A stretch of 64,000 bases of DNA from VRUE01 sp963732225 (GCA_963732225.1 CAVSYR010000002.1:248001-312000); one strand, 5' to 3'; positions 49,252 through 57,614 are shown, counted from the first letter of the stretch. Numbers and translations are program-made. The notes: generated from the sequence alone by a model not told the origin.

Positions 49252-49587
49252 ATGACTAAACGAAAAAAGCATGGCCAGGTCACCCAACATGACAATCCTC
49301 ACTGGGACCCGCTCCTCAAGCTCCTAGCCGAGTATCTCGTCGCCGACTTCATGTGGATGCACGAAGTCGCGCTCAAAGACGGGACTCGCCTGCACGCCTA
49401 CAAGAACAGGGAAACCAAGCGCTACCTCCACCTGAGTCCGGACGGTCGCGTCTTCGAGTACTGCGGAGAGGACAAATACCGCGAGGTGGAGATTTCGATG
49501 CGGCTGATGGAGCGGGTTCTTACTCCAGACAGGCTCCGGCCTTGCCACGATTGGGCGGATTTCGACGATGGCGGGAATTGCGAGTAA
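49252..49587 (+). CDS. Conserved small protein of unknown function, 111 aa
   Basis: The segment HWDPLLKLLAEYLVADFMWM followed by EVALKDGTRLHAYKNRETKR and YLHLSPDGRVFEYCGEDKYR looks well structured and seems to belong to a family seen in Actinobacteria, but I cannot name a domain. ATG 49252 begins with a basic stretch (MTKRKKHGQ). Its last 20 bases overlap a possible longer form of the next gene (antitoxin). It may be an independent cytosolic protein. Confidence 0.72.
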   Translation: MTKRKKHGQVTQHDNPHWDPLLKLLAEYLVADFMWMHEVALKDGTRLHAYKNRETKRYLHLSPDGRVFEYCGEDKYREVEISMRLMERVLTPDRLRPCHDWADFDDGGNCE

Positions 49588-49591
49588 CACT

Positions 49592-49876
49592 ATGGAGCTA
49601 CACTTGCTGGAGATGCCTTCCAAGTACCCACGAATCGCTGTTACTGCTGATCCCGAGCTGGGGGACGCACTGGCGCGGGTGCGCGCCGCCACCGGCACTC
49701 GCGAGGCGGATGCGACGCTGCTGCGGCGCCTCGCTGTCGAGGGGGCGGAGGCCGAGCTCGAGGCGGCGCGCGATCGCCGTGCTGCCGCTGAAGCGATGTT
49801 CGCGGCCATGGATGGGGGGCAGTTCGATCTCGATCTCGAGGCGGTCGATCGATTGAACGCGCCGCCTGCAACCTGA
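49592..49876 (+). CDS. Antitoxin-like partner of the VapC toxin, about 94 aa
   Basis: A short protein with a beta strand YPRIAVTADPELGDALARV and then helices (LLRRLAVEGAEAELEAARDR) precedes and overlaps a PIN-domain toxin gene (TGATG). This is the usual layout of a VapB-type antitoxin. No classic AbrB or ribbon-helix-helix motif stands out, although the strand-helix start would fit a ribbon-helix-helix. Starts at 49568, 49592 and 49613 are all possible; 49592 is chosen as intermediate. Confidence 0.72.
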   Translation: MELHLLEMPSKYPRIAVTADPELGDALARVRAATGTREADATLLRRLAVEGAEAELEAARDRRAAAEAMFAAMDGGQFDLDLEAVDRLNAPPAT

Positions 49877-50337
49877 TGGCCGTCCGGCTTTGGGATGGGG
49901 CCGGGCCGGTATTGGCAGATACGTCTGCCTGGATGCAAGCGCGCCGAGATCCGAAGGCCCGCAGCCTGTTGCTGGCGGGGATCGAGCGGGGGGACACCTG
50001 CTGGTGTTGGCCAGTGCGTTACGAGCTGATGGTCGACGCTCGGGGGTCTGAGGGGATCGCCGCCATTGAGCGAACGCTGGAAGGGCTGCGTGAGATCCAG
50101 GTGGATCGCAGCGTTCAGCGCACGGTCCTGGCAACGATGCGCGAGCTGGCAGCCGCCGGCTCCCACGGCGCCCATCGATACCCGCTGGCCGATCTGGCGG
50201 TCGCCGCAGCCGCCCAGGACGCGACCATCGGCATCCTTCATTTCGACCAGCACCTGGAGCGTCTTGGTGATCACCTTGGTCTCGATGCGCATTGGATCTC
50301 GGACCCATCGCCCGAGACGACGCCCGGTTCAGGCTGA
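49876..50337 (+). CDS. vapC: VapC-like PIN-domain toxin, 153 aa
   Basis: PIN ribonucleases have four acidic metal ligands. Here they are visible as VLADTSAWM (Asp near residue 14), WPVRYELMV (Glu), YPLADLAVAAAA (Asp) and ILHFDQHLERL (Asp). Length fits VapC (~130-150). Its ATG overlaps the antitoxin stop and its stop overlaps the ATG of the YjbQ gene. Likely an RNA-cleaving toxin neutralised by the upstream protein. The target RNA cannot be predicted. Confidence 0.88.
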   Translation: MAVRLWDGAGPVLADTSAWMQARRDPKARSLLLAGIERGDTCWCWPVRYELMVDARGSEGIAAIERTLEGLREIQVDRSVQRTVLATMRELAAAGSHGAHRYPLADLAVAAAAQDATIGILHFDQHLERLGDHLGLDAHWISDPSPETTPGSG

Positions 50338-50762
50338 TGTGGATTCAGCGAACGATCCGACTCGCCGCGCGGCCGCGCGGTTTTCACCTGGTCACATCGG
50401 AGGTGTTTGATGCGCTTCCCGAGCTGGGTGAGATCTCGGTCGGGGTCCTGCACCTGCTGATCCAGCACACCTCGGCCTCCCTGGCTTTGAATGAGAACGC
50501 CTCGCCAGAAGTGCGGCATGACTTCGAGGCCTGGTTCAACCAGGCGGTGCCAGAAGGCGCTCCGTACTGGACGCACACGCTTGAGGGTGACGACGACATG
50601 CCGGCCCACATAAAGGCGGCGCTGCTTGGTCCGTCCCTGACGCTGCCGCTGAGCGGTGGCCGCCCTGCGCTCGGGACTTGGCAGGGCATCTACCTCTGCG
50701 AGCACCGTGACCACGGCGGTTCGCGCTCGCTTGTCGCCACCGCCTGGGGCGAGTCGGCCTAG
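50337..50762 (+). CDS. YjbQ/UPF0047 family protein, 141 aa
   Basis: The UPF0047 pattern is evident: RGFHLVTSEVFDALPEL, GVLHLLIQHTSASLALNENA, the DDDMPAHIKAALLGPSL segment and GTWQGIYLCEHRDHGG at the end. Conserved His and Asp/Glu residues probably bind metal. Members were reported to have weak secondary thiamin-phosphate synthase activity; the physiological role is uncertain. ATG 50337 overlaps the vapC TGA, so it is translationally coupled to the toxin genes. Confidence 0.93.
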   Translation: MWIQRTIRLAARPRGFHLVTSEVFDALPELGEISVGVLHLLIQHTSASLALNENASPEVRHDFEAWFNQAVPEGAPYWTHTLEGDDDMPAHIKAALLGPSLTLPLSGGRPALGTWQGIYLCEHRDHGGSRSLVATAWGESA

Positions 50763-51104
50763 CCACACCGTCGCCCCGCGAGCGAAACAAGCTGTTTACA
50801 CCGCGGCTTCATCTCGCTTCACATGCCGTCGGCGAGTGCGCCATACGTTGCGGCCGTCGCCGGCATCAGGGATCGGTGGCATGCCGAACAGGAGCCCAGA
50901 CCGTCGCCTCCGCCGAGGCGCTCACCGGCATTGACTTGGCGACCTGCAAGCGCGTCGGCCGCCACGACCTGCCAGAGCCGACCCGCACTGCGGCGTCGGC
51001 CGGCAGCCTGCTCGCCCAGGAGGCCTCGGGCGTCGCTTGTTTTTAATTTGGCTTACATCTAAGGTAAGTGAATTACTTCGACCACGGGATCACGGCCCTA
51101 TGAC
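50763..51104. other. Intergenic region of 342 bp without a supported gene
   Basis: No frame shows a recognisable protein. The first 270 bases are GC-rich with short unsupported frames on both strands; the last 70 are AT-rich (TTTTTAATTTGG) and carry the candidate TetR operator at 51052-51068. It most likely contains the promoter of the TetR-glycosyltransferase operon. Confidence 0.6.
51052..51068. promoter_or_regulatory. Candidate TetR operator
   Basis: CTTAC (51052-51056) and GTAAG (51064-51068) form an inverted repeat around a 7-base spacer, 36 nt upstream of the tetR ATG in an AT-rich stretch. The arms are short, so this is a suggestion based on position and symmetry. Confidence 0.4.
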
Positions 51105-51671
51105 ATGTCGATTCGCTCCCAGCGCTCCGCGGTTACGGCCGATCGGATTTGCGATGCGGCCTGGGCGCGCTTCTCGACCGCGAGCTATGACGAGGTGACC
51201 CTCGCCGAGGTTGCCGCGGCGGCTGGGGTCAGCGTGCCGACCGTGCGCAGCCACTTCGGCCGCAAGGAGGACCTCTTTCTGGCCGGCTACGTCGCCTGGG
51301 GGATGAGGGCGGTGCAGAACCGCGAAGCGGCGCGGCAGGAAGACCCGATCGGGGCGATTCGCCAGCTGCTGAAGGACTACGAGCGCCAGGGGGTGGTGGG
51401 CCTCCACCTGCTCGCCGAGGAGGATCGCTTTGCCGCCGTCAAGGAGATGACCAATGGAGGGCGCGCGTACCACCGCTGGTGGCTCGGCGAGGTCTTTGAA
51501 CAGCATCTCTCCCGGTTGACTCCCGCGGCCCGCAAGCGTCGGCTCGCCCAGCTCTTCCTCGCCACCGACCTGACCAGCTGGAAGCTGCTGCGGCTCGACC
51601 TCGGCCTCTCGGCGCGGCGAACCGAGGCGGCGATCCTCGAGAACGTCCAAGCGCTGCTGGAGCTGGGCTGA
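51105..51671 (+). CDS. TetR/AcrR-family transcriptional regulator, 188 aa
   Basis: The helix-turn-helix is at about residues 12-58: ADRICDAAWARFSTASYDEV, then LAEVAAAAGVSVPTVRSHFG and RKEDLFLAGY. The ligand domain (LLAEEDRFAAVKEMTNGGRA, DLTSWKLLRLDLGLS) follows. The stop overlaps the ATG of the glycosyltransferase gene (TGATG). The regulator probably represses this two-gene operon and responds to a compound that the glycosyltransferase modifies. That link is inferred from the overlap. Confidence 0.92.
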   Translation: MSIRSQRSAVTADRICDAAWARFSTASYDEVTLAEVAAAAGVSVPTVRSHFGRKEDLFLAGYVAWGMRAVQNREAARQEDPIGAIRQLLKDYERQGVVGLHLLAEEDRFAAVKEMTNGGRAYHRWWLGEVFEQHLSRLTPAARKRRLAQLFLATDLTSWKLLRLDLGLSARRTEAAILENVQALLELG

Positions 51672-52888
51672 TGGCGCGGATCCTGCTCTACACGAGCCCG
51701 GCCTCCGGGCACACGTTTCCGCCGGTGCCGACGGCGCTCGAGCTGGCGGAACGGGGCCACGAGGTCATCGTTCGCACGGGGGCCGCGGGCGTCGCCTCGC
51801 TTAGGGCGGCGGGGCTCGAGGCCGCCGCCGTCGACCCGCGGATCGCGGCGATCGAGGTCGACGACTGGCGCGCCTCGAACCCGCTGAGCGCCACCCGTCG
51901 CCTTTTCGCCGCCTTCGCCCGCCGGGCGAAGTTCGAGCTGCCCGATATGCAGGCGGCGATCGCCGCCGAGAGTCCCGACCTGCTTTGGATCGACATCAAC
52001 TGCATCGCCGCGTCAGCGGCGGCCGAAGCCTCGAGCCTCCCCTGGGCCCACTACCTGCCCTATCCGCATCCGGTTCCGGCTCGTGGCGTCCCGGCCTACG
52101 GGCCAGGGTTGGCTCCCCCCAGCGGTCCTCTCGGTCGCCTGCGCGACGGCACCCTGAACGCCGTCAACCGGGCCGCTTTTCGCTCGATCCTGCCACCGTT
52201 CAACCAGCTCCGGCAAGGCCTTGGCCTGCCGGCGTTCCCGCGTGGCGAGGACTACTTCCTCTCGGCGCCGCTGCTGATCCAGTTCTCCGCGGAGCCGTTC
52301 GAATACCGCCGCGACTGGCCCGCCAACGTGCGGCTGGTCGGCCCTGGTCTTTGGGATCCGCCAGCCGAGGAGCCGAGCTGGCTGGCGGGGGAGGAGCGGC
52401 CGATCGTCCTGCTCAGCGCCTCGACCGAATTCCAGGATGACGGGGCATTGATCGAGACCGGCCTCGAGGCCCTGGCTGGGGAGCCTTACGCGGTGATCGC
52501 CACCACGGCCGCTCACGATCCCGCCCGCTTCCACGTGCCTCCGAACGCGCGGGTCGCGCGCTTTCTCCCGCACTCCCCGATCCTGCGGCGTGCAAGCGCC
52601 GTCGTCTGCCACGGTGGCATGGGGACGACGCAGAAGGCCCTGGCGGCGGGAGTGCCGGTCTGCGTCGTGCCCTTCCTCCGCGACCAGTTTGAGATCGCCC
52701 GCCGAGTGACGGTGGCCGGCGCGGGGGAGAGCCTGCGCGCAAGCAAGCTCCGCCCTGATCGCCTGCGGGCCGCCGTCGCCGCGACGATCTCGCGACGAAC
52801 CGGCGCCGAACGCGTGGCCGAGGCCTTCCGGGCTGCCGGTGGGCCGGCAGGCGCCGCCACCCAGCTCGAGCGGCTGCTCGAGCTCTAG
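51671..52888 (+). CDS. GT1-family glycosyltransferase (MGT/UGT-like), 405 aa
   Basis: The N-terminal acceptor domain starts ILLYTSPASGHTFPPVPTAL with the His of the SGH loop as likely catalytic base. The C-terminal donor domain contains VARFLPHSPILRRASAVVCH and the signature HGGMGTTQKALAAGVPVCVV followed by PFLRDQFEIARRV. This matches macrolide/flavonoid-type NDP-sugar transferases. It is coupled to a TetR gene, an arrangement often linked to detoxification by glycosylation. The acceptor is unknown. The 3' end overlaps the convergent zinc-ribbon gene by 4 nt. Confidence 0.91.
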   Translation: MARILLYTSPASGHTFPPVPTALELAERGHEVIVRTGAAGVASLRAAGLEAAAVDPRIAAIEVDDWRASNPLSATRRLFAAFARRAKFELPDMQAAIAAESPDLLWIDINCIAASAAAEASSLPWAHYLPYPHPVPARGVPAYGPGLAPPSGPLGRLRDGTLNAVNRAAFRSILPPFNQLRQGLGLPAFPRGEDYFLSAPLLIQFSAEPFEYRRDWPANVRLVGPGLWDPPAEEPSWLAGEERPIVLLSASTEFQDDGALIETGLEALAGEPYAVIATTAAHDPARFHVPPNARVARFLPHSPILRRASAVVCHGGMGTTQKALAAGVPVCVVPFLRDQFEIARRVTVAGAGESLRASKLRPDRLRAAVAATISRRTGAERVAEAFRAAGGPAGAATQLERLLEL

Positions 52889-53118
52889 TCGAACAGGTCG
52901 CCGAGGAACCCGCGGTCGCGGTCCGCTTGCGGACCCTCGCCCGAGTGGGCGCCCAGGTAGCTGCTCTCGGCGCCGATCAGGCGCTCCAACTCACCGCGGT
53001 CGAGGAAGATGCCGTGACAGGCGGTGCACTGGTCGATCGTGATGCCGTTGCGCTTGTAGGTGCGCATCGCGCCGCGGCACTTGAGGCAGATCAGCTCAGC
53101 GGTCGTGTCGTTCACCAC
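52885..53118 (-). CDS. zf-TFIIB-domain protein, 77 aa
   Basis: Two CxxC pairs in the zf-TFIIB arrangement are seen: LICLKCRGAM and DQCTACHGIFLDRGELERLI. The GIFLDRGELE motif is diagnostic for this family of small bacterial zinc proteins. GTG start. The acidic tail (residues 50-77) has no known motif. Function is unknown; such proteins are common across bacteria. Confidence 0.9.
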   Translation of the reverse strand: MVNDTTAELICLKCRGAMRTYKRNGITIDQCTACHGIFLDRGELERLIGAESSYLGAHSGEGPQADRDRGFLGDLFD

Positions 53119-53268
53119 CTCAACGTAGCGCGGTAGTCCTAAGGGCTGTTGAAGGCAACCGCCGGTTCAGCTCTGGTTTGAGGCGGGTGCTCGCCCGCAT
53201 AGCTCAAGGCGCTCGCGGCCTGGGTCGAGAAGACCTCGAGCACCGCCCCTCGTCCGAACGGAGACTCG

Positions 53269-54072
53269 ATGAAGTCAGCTCGCCGCCACCTCAGCTACGC
53301 CAACGTGATCTCGACGATCTGCCTCTTCGTCCTGCTCGGCGGCGGCGCCTACGCGGCCGTCAAGCTGCCGGCCAAGAGCGTCGGCACCGCGCAGCTGAAG
53401 GCCGGCGCGGTAACCGCGGCCAAGATCAAGGACGGCACGATCACCGGCGCGAAGGTGGACAGCAGCACGCTCGGGCCAGTGCCGACGGCGCTCAACGCGA
53501 ACCGTGCGACCAGCGCCGATCGCGCGACCAATGCCGGCCGCGCATCCAGCGCCGATCGCGCGACCAGCGCGGACACGGCGACCAGGGCGCTAAGCGCCGA
53601 CAAAGCCACCTTGGCGAGCAAAGCCGACCTGGCGACCAACGCCGAAATGCTCGGCGGCAGTCCCGCCAGCAGCTTCGTCAGCAACGGCCAGGTCGGCTAC
53701 ATCGACCGGACCTTCTCCGGCTGCACCCTCTCCGTCTTCTGCGTTGCCGACGTCCTTACGATCGCCGGCGTGACCGTGCGCGCCACCTGCGAATACAACG
53801 GCGGCCTTGGCGCCATGATCCTGCGGGTGATTGGCGCCGCCCGGACCGGCTATGGCTTCACAACCAACACCAACGAAGCTCGCCGCGGCCAGTTCGAAGG
53901 CGACGGCAACGTCATCGCGACCGTCTCGACCGGAACCGAGTTGGGCGCGACCGGGACGATCGTGGCCCGGACGCCCGCCAGGATCATCACTCTGAGCTTC
54001 GACGCCAGCTCCCGCCTTCCGGCCCCCGGCACGGCCTCCTGCGTGGTGTTCGCCACCGCGCTGGCGGTCTGA
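53269..54072 (+). CDS. Exported repeat-stalk protein, 267 aa, related to 16109-16795
   Basis: It starts MKSARRHLSYANVISTICLF with a signal/anchor ending near GGGAYA, then KLPAKSVGTAQLKAGAVTAA repeats like those of the protein at 16109. Residues about 80-130 are a low-complexity array with a six- to seven-residue period (ATSADRA, ATNAGRA, SSADRA, ATSADTA, LSADKA), consistent with a coiled or helical stalk. A C-terminal globular domain has Cys residues (FSGCTLSVFCVADV, ATCEYNG) and ends in CVVFATALAV. Likely surface-exposed. GGAG precedes the ATG. Confidence 0.83.
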   Translation: MKSARRHLSYANVISTICLFVLLGGGAYAAVKLPAKSVGTAQLKAGAVTAAKIKDGTITGAKVDSSTLGPVPTALNANRATSADRATNAGRASSADRATSADTATRALSADKATLASKADLATNAEMLGGSPASSFVSNGQVGYIDRTFSGCTLSVFCVADVLTIAGVTVRATCEYNGGLGAMILRVIGAARTGYGFTTNTNEARRGQFEGDGNVIATVSTGTELGATGTIVARTPARIITLSFDASSRLPAPGTASCVVFATALAV

Positions 54073-54159
54073 CGACTTGCCTTCACATCTCCCAAACGCC
54101 CCTGTTTATCCTTAGAAGCTGAGGTGGGGGATGGAAGGGGACAGCGAAGGCGCCAATCG

Positions 54160-55620
54160 GTGAGGGGTCCAGGTCGGATCGCGACCATCGCCCTCGCCTT
54201 CTTCGCGGTCCTCGCCGGCCCGGCCGCCGCGGCCACCTGGACGGACCATCAGCTGCCGTCGGTGGGGCAGTCGCCGCTCTTCGACATCTCCTGTCCCAGC
54301 ACCTCGCTCTGCGTCGCGGTCGGCGGCGGCAACACGCTCGCCAGCTCGACCAATCCGACCGGTCCTGCTGCCGGCTGGTCGGTCGCCTACCCGGGTGGCG
54401 AGGGACCTCCCAATCAGAGCGGGATCAAGGGCGTCTCCTGCCCCTCACCCCAGCTCTGCGTCGCCGTCAGCTTCGAAGGGTTCGTCCTCACCTCGACCAA
54501 CCCAACCGCCGGGCTCGGGGCATGGAGGGTCGCTGACCTCAGTCCCAGTGGCCCCAATATCCATCTCTATGGAATCTCCTGCCCCTCGCCGAGCTTCTGC
54601 GCTGCCTCGGCCGGTGGCGCCAAGATCCTCACCTCGACCAACCCGACCGCCGGCGCCGGGTCTTGGACGCTGACCCAGCTCGAAGGCCCGCTTGAACCGC
54701 GTGGCATCTCCTGCCCCTCGCCCCAGCTCTGCGTCGCGGTCGGCGATGACGGCGCCAACATCGCGCCCGCCCCGACCGACCGGGGCGAGATTCTCACCTC
54801 GACCGACCCGCTCGGCGGCGCCTGGCAGCGGGTCGAGGTCCCCGGTACGCCGGGGAACCTCTTTGGAGTCTCCTGCCCCTCGCCCGCCCTCTGCGTCACC
54901 GGCAACGCGCTCGGCAACCTGCTGGTCTCGACCGGTCCAACCGGACCCGCGACCGCCTGGCCCGCAACCCCCGGCGGCGGCGCGGTGCAGCTGACCGCCG
55001 CCGAGTGCCCAAGCGTCACCCGCTGCGTCATCGTCGACAACAACGCCGATGTCCTCACCACCACCAACCCCACCGGCGGGCCCGCCGCCTGGACCTTCAC
55101 CAACCTGATCCCCTACACGCAGACCGTCGGGACCCTTGTCTCCAACGCGATGTGGGGTGCCTCCTGCCCCACGGCCACGTTCTGCGCGATCTCCGCCGGC
55201 GACGGCCAAGTCTTCACCAGCGAAGACCCCTTCGCGACCACTCCGGAACCAGCCAGGAACGGGCCCAAGAAACACAAGAAGAGGCGCAGGAAAGGGCCGA
55301 AGCGACCGCGAACGACCCTCGCGCAGCGCCCCTTCCCGGCGATAGAGCTCGACGGCGGCAAGCTCACGGTCCGCTTCGGCTTCTTCGCCACGAAACACGC
55401 CTCCGTCCGCGGCTTCGAGTGCAAGATCGACCAGCGCCCACTGGCCCGCTGCCACTCACCGAAGCGCTACCGCGTTGGCGCTGGCAGGCACCGCTTCCGC
55501 GTCCGCGCAATCGGCTGGAGCGGGCTGAAGGGGCCGCCCGAGTTCGTCTCGTTCCGGGTCTGCCACCCGCCTTCGCCGTCGGCCGCCCCAGGGCCGCCGT
55601 GCTCGCGTAGCTCTCACTGA
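54160..55620 (+). CDS. Exported protein with SCPS-type repeats and Ig-like C-terminal domain, 486 aa
   Basis: A signal peptide (IATIALAFFAVLAGPAAAA) follows GTG 54160; GTG 54124 is a longer alternative. About seven repeats of ~45 residues share SCPSxxLCVAV plus a STNPTG motif (for example ISCPSTSLCVAVGGG, VSCPSPQLCVAV, ISCPSPSFCAAS), each likely holding one disulphide, in a propeller-like array. A basic linker KKHKKRRRKGPKRPR leads to a C-terminal beta domain (RGFECKIDQRPLARCHSPKR). The Lys-rich linker recalls tails in the first 15 kb. Function unknown. Confidence 0.82.
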   Translation: MRGPGRIATIALAFFAVLAGPAAAATWTDHQLPSVGQSPLFDISCPSTSLCVAVGGGNTLASSTNPTGPAAGWSVAYPGGEGPPNQSGIKGVSCPSPQLCVAVSFEGFVLTSTNPTAGLGAWRVADLSPSGPNIHLYGISCPSPSFCAASAGGAKILTSTNPTAGAGSWTLTQLEGPLEPRGISCPSPQLCVAVGDDGANIAPAPTDRGEILTSTDPLGGAWQRVEVPGTPGNLFGVSCPSPALCVTGNALGNLLVSTGPTGPATAWPATPGGGAVQLTAAECPSVTRCVIVDNNADVLTTTNPTGGPAAWTFTNLIPYTQTVGTLVSNAMWGASCPTATFCAISAGDGQVFTSEDPFATTPEPARNGPKKHKKRRRKGPKRPRTTLAQRPFPAIELDGGKLTVRFGFFATKHASVRGFECKIDQRPLARCHSPKRYRVGAGRHRFRVRAIGWSGLKGPPEFVSFRVCHPPSPSAAPGPPCSRSSH

Positions 55621-55625
55621 GGGGT

Positions 55626-55661
55626 GCCGGGCGACCCTTCGTCGAGAGAGGGTCGCCCGGC
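55626..55661. terminator. Bidirectional hairpin terminator
   Basis: A perfect 12-bp stem pairs GCCGGGCGACCC (55626-55637) with its reverse complement (55650-55661) around a 12-base loop. It lies between two convergent genes, 6 nt after one stop and 12 nt from the other. No T-run follows, as is common for terminators in high-GC Actinobacteria. Confidence 0.75.
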
Positions 55662-55672
55662 TCAACAAGCCG

Positions 55673-56968
55673 CTAGAGGCCCAGCCTGTAGAGGCGCGGC
55701 AGGTCCCAGGCGGCGACCTGCTTGCCGACCTTTGCCGCCGTCTCGTCGGAGAAGCGGTAGTGGACTCCCTCCCAGACGCGACCGTCGATCGTCTCCTGGG
55801 TGATCTGCGACCAGCGCGTGTAGGTGTGGACCGAGCCGGGGTCGGTCGTCGAGGTGACGGGGATCGGCGCCGGGGTCCAGGGCCCGGTCAGCGCTGTCAA
55901 CACTCCCTCTGCGGCTCCCGCGTAGCCGGCATGCCCGCTCGGGTACTCGGGGTGGCGGGGCGTCGCCCAGAGCGGCGTCCAGGTCGGGTCGGGGTCGACG
56001 CTGCCGGTGCGGATCGCGGTGACCGGGCGCCAGAACGTGTAGGTGTACTTGGCCTCGAAGATCGCGATCTGCGCGTCGACGGTAACCACGTGGAAGGCCG
56101 CGACCGCCCGCGCGTCCCAAAGCAGCGAGTGGTGGGTATCGGCCAGCACCGCTCTCAGGGCCTGCCCGTAGAGGGCGTAGGAGTCCTGGTAGATGAAGTT
56201 GGCCGTGTCGGTCTGGGCCGGCGTGCGGACGCTGCTCGTGTCCTGGCCATAGGCGCGCACCTCGGCCAACGCGTTGAGGAACTTGGGCGAGTCCGGGGCG
56301 GGCGGGGGAGCGGGCCGGAACTGGCTGTTGCTCGCCAGCAGGAAGCTGCGCCCGTCCTTCTGGCCGGCGCGCACGGCGGGCCCGAAGGTCGGCGGGGTCG
56401 GCTGCCAAACGCCCGGTGCGGGCGGCGGCGGCGTGTAGGGGATGTCGACCGAGGCGGTGTCGAGCCCGTCGCCGGCACGCTGGGCGAGGATCAAGCCCGC
56501 CTCGTGCTGGCCGGCGGCGATGCCGCGGCTCTTGTCCCACCCGTTGGGAATCCCGGCCAGGGTCGAGGACAGCGCCGCATCGAGCTGAGCCTGCTGGCCG
56601 GGCACCTGGGCGACGAGCGTGTCGTGAAGCGCCGTTGCGAATGCGGCGGCCTGGAAACGGGGGCCGAAGCCGTCCTGCACGGCGCGATCCGCGGCGATCC
56701 AGCTGACCGCCCAGGTGCGGCTCTGGGTGACGGGCTCGGGAAACCCGGCGGCGGCGACCGTCTGGTTGGTGAGGTCGAACCACTGGAGCGCCAGCGCCTG
56801 GTCCGAGGGTGGGGTGGGCCAGCCGTGGCCAATGTGCCAGTAGGGGCGGTGATCGCGTGTGTGGGCGGTGGCGCCGCTCACACCCAGCAGGAAAATGCCG
56901 AGGACGAGGCTCGAGAGCAGCGCCAGCAGGGCTGCGCGCCTTCGCCTCTTGGTGGGTTGATGCTTCAT
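55673..56968 (-). CDS. Exported vanadium-dependent haloperoxidase/PAP2-like protein, 431 aa
   Basis: A signal peptide (LLALLSSLVLGIFLLGVSGA) precedes a helical domain. The phosphate/vanadate-binding motifs appear in order: AKYTYTFWRPVTAIR (K-x6-RP), HPEYPSGHAGYAGAA (PSGH, catalytic His) and GRVWEGVHYRFSDE (R-x5-H). This set is common to vanadium haloperoxidases and class A-type phosphatases; the spacing resembles the haloperoxidase-related family of Actinobacteria. Halide oxidation is not certain, since phosphatase activity is possible. It is divergent from the carbonic anhydrase gene. Confidence 0.88.
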   Translation of the reverse strand: MKHQPTKRRRRAALLALLSSLVLGIFLLGVSGATAHTRDHRPYWHIGHGWPTPPSDQALALQWFDLTNQTVAAAGFPEPVTQSRTWAVSWIAADRAVQDGFGPRFQAAAFATALHDTLVAQVPGQQAQLDAALSSTLAGIPNGWDKSRGIAAGQHEAGLILAQRAGDGLDTASVDIPYTPPPPAPGVWQPTPPTFGPAVRAGQKDGRSFLLASNSQFRPAPPPAPDSPKFLNALAEVRAYGQDTSSVRTPAQTDTANFIYQDSYALYGQALRAVLADTHHSLLWDARAVAAFHVVTVDAQIAIFEAKYTYTFWRPVTAIRTGSVDPDPTWTPLWATPRHPEYPSGHAGYAGAAEGVLTALTGPWTPAPIPVTSTTDPGSVHTYTRWSQITQETIDGRVWEGVHYRFSDETAAKVGKQVAAWDLPRLYRLGL

Positions 56969-57047
56969 CGGATCTGCCTCCTCATTGCGTCGGTTCTCTT
57001 AGGGGGTCAGCTCCCGTTGCCGCGGGACGAGGCGGCGCATATTACAT

Positions 57048-57077
57048 AAAGACGTCTTTGTTGATAGGCTTTATCAA
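57048..57077. promoter_or_regulatory. Two inverted repeats upstream of the carbonic anhydrase gene
   Basis: AAAGACGTCTTT (57048-57059) is a perfect palindrome. TTGATA (57061-57066) and TATCAA (57072-57077) form a second inverted repeat. Both lie in the AT-rich part of the 133-bp divergent region, 25-54 nt before the carbonic anhydrase ATG. They are candidate operators; the cognate regulator is not evident nearby. Confidence 0.5.
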
Positions 57078-57101
57078 GATACTTCGATCGAGGAGGGGAA
57101 G

Positions 57102-57614
57102 ATGAGCCAGACCGACCAGCTAGTCGACAACGCCAAGTCCTATGCGCAGAGGTTCGACAAGGGGGATCTGCCGCTGCCTCCCGGCAAGCGGGTTGCGGTG
57201 CTCGCCTGCATGGACGCGCGCCTCAACCCCTACGGCATCCTCGGCCTCGAGGAGGGTGACGCCCACGTGATCCGCAATGCCGGCGGTGTCGTCTCCGAGG
57301 ACGCGATCCGCTCGCTGGCGATCTCGCAAAACCTGCTCGGCACTGAGGAGATCGTCCTCATCCACCACACCGACTGCGGGATGCTCACCTTCACCGACGA
57401 GGAGTTCGCCGACAGGCTCGAGGCCGAGACCGGCGAGCGCCCAGACTGGAACGCCCAGGCCTTCTCCGACCTCGGCACCGACATCCGCGACGGCATCGAG
57501 CGGATCAAGGCGAGTTCCTTCATCCCCCACACCGACAACGTCAGGGGCTTCGTCTTCGAGGTCGACACCGGCGAGCTGCACGAGGTGTCGAGGCAGCCCG
57601 CGCTGCGCAGTTAG
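57102..57614 (+). CDS. Beta-class carbonic anhydrase, 170 aa
   Basis: Interconverts CO2 and bicarbonate with a zinc ion. Ligands are seen as LACMDARLNP (Cys, Asp, Arg dyad) near residue 36 and IHHTDCGMLTF (His, Cys) near residue 90. The short length and ILGLEEGDAHVIRNAGG segment match the compact actinobacterial type II beta enzymes. A strong GGAGGGG ribosome site precedes the ATG. Paired inverted repeats upstream suggest regulation. Cytoplasmic, with no signal peptide. Confidence 0.95.
   Translation: MSQTDQLVDNAKSYAQRFDKGDLPLPPGKRVAVLACMDARLNPYGILGLEEGDAHVIRNAGGVVSEDAIRSLAISQNLLGTEEIVLIHHTDCGMLTFTDEEFADRLEAETGERPDWNAQAFSDLGTDIRDGIERIKASSFIPHTDNVRGFVFEVDTGELHEVSRQPALRS

Noticed and set aside
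53500..53660. CRISPR-like or tandem DNA repeat
   Set aside because: The short repeats are in frame within an exported stalk protein and vary at the base level; there are no spacers of constant length.
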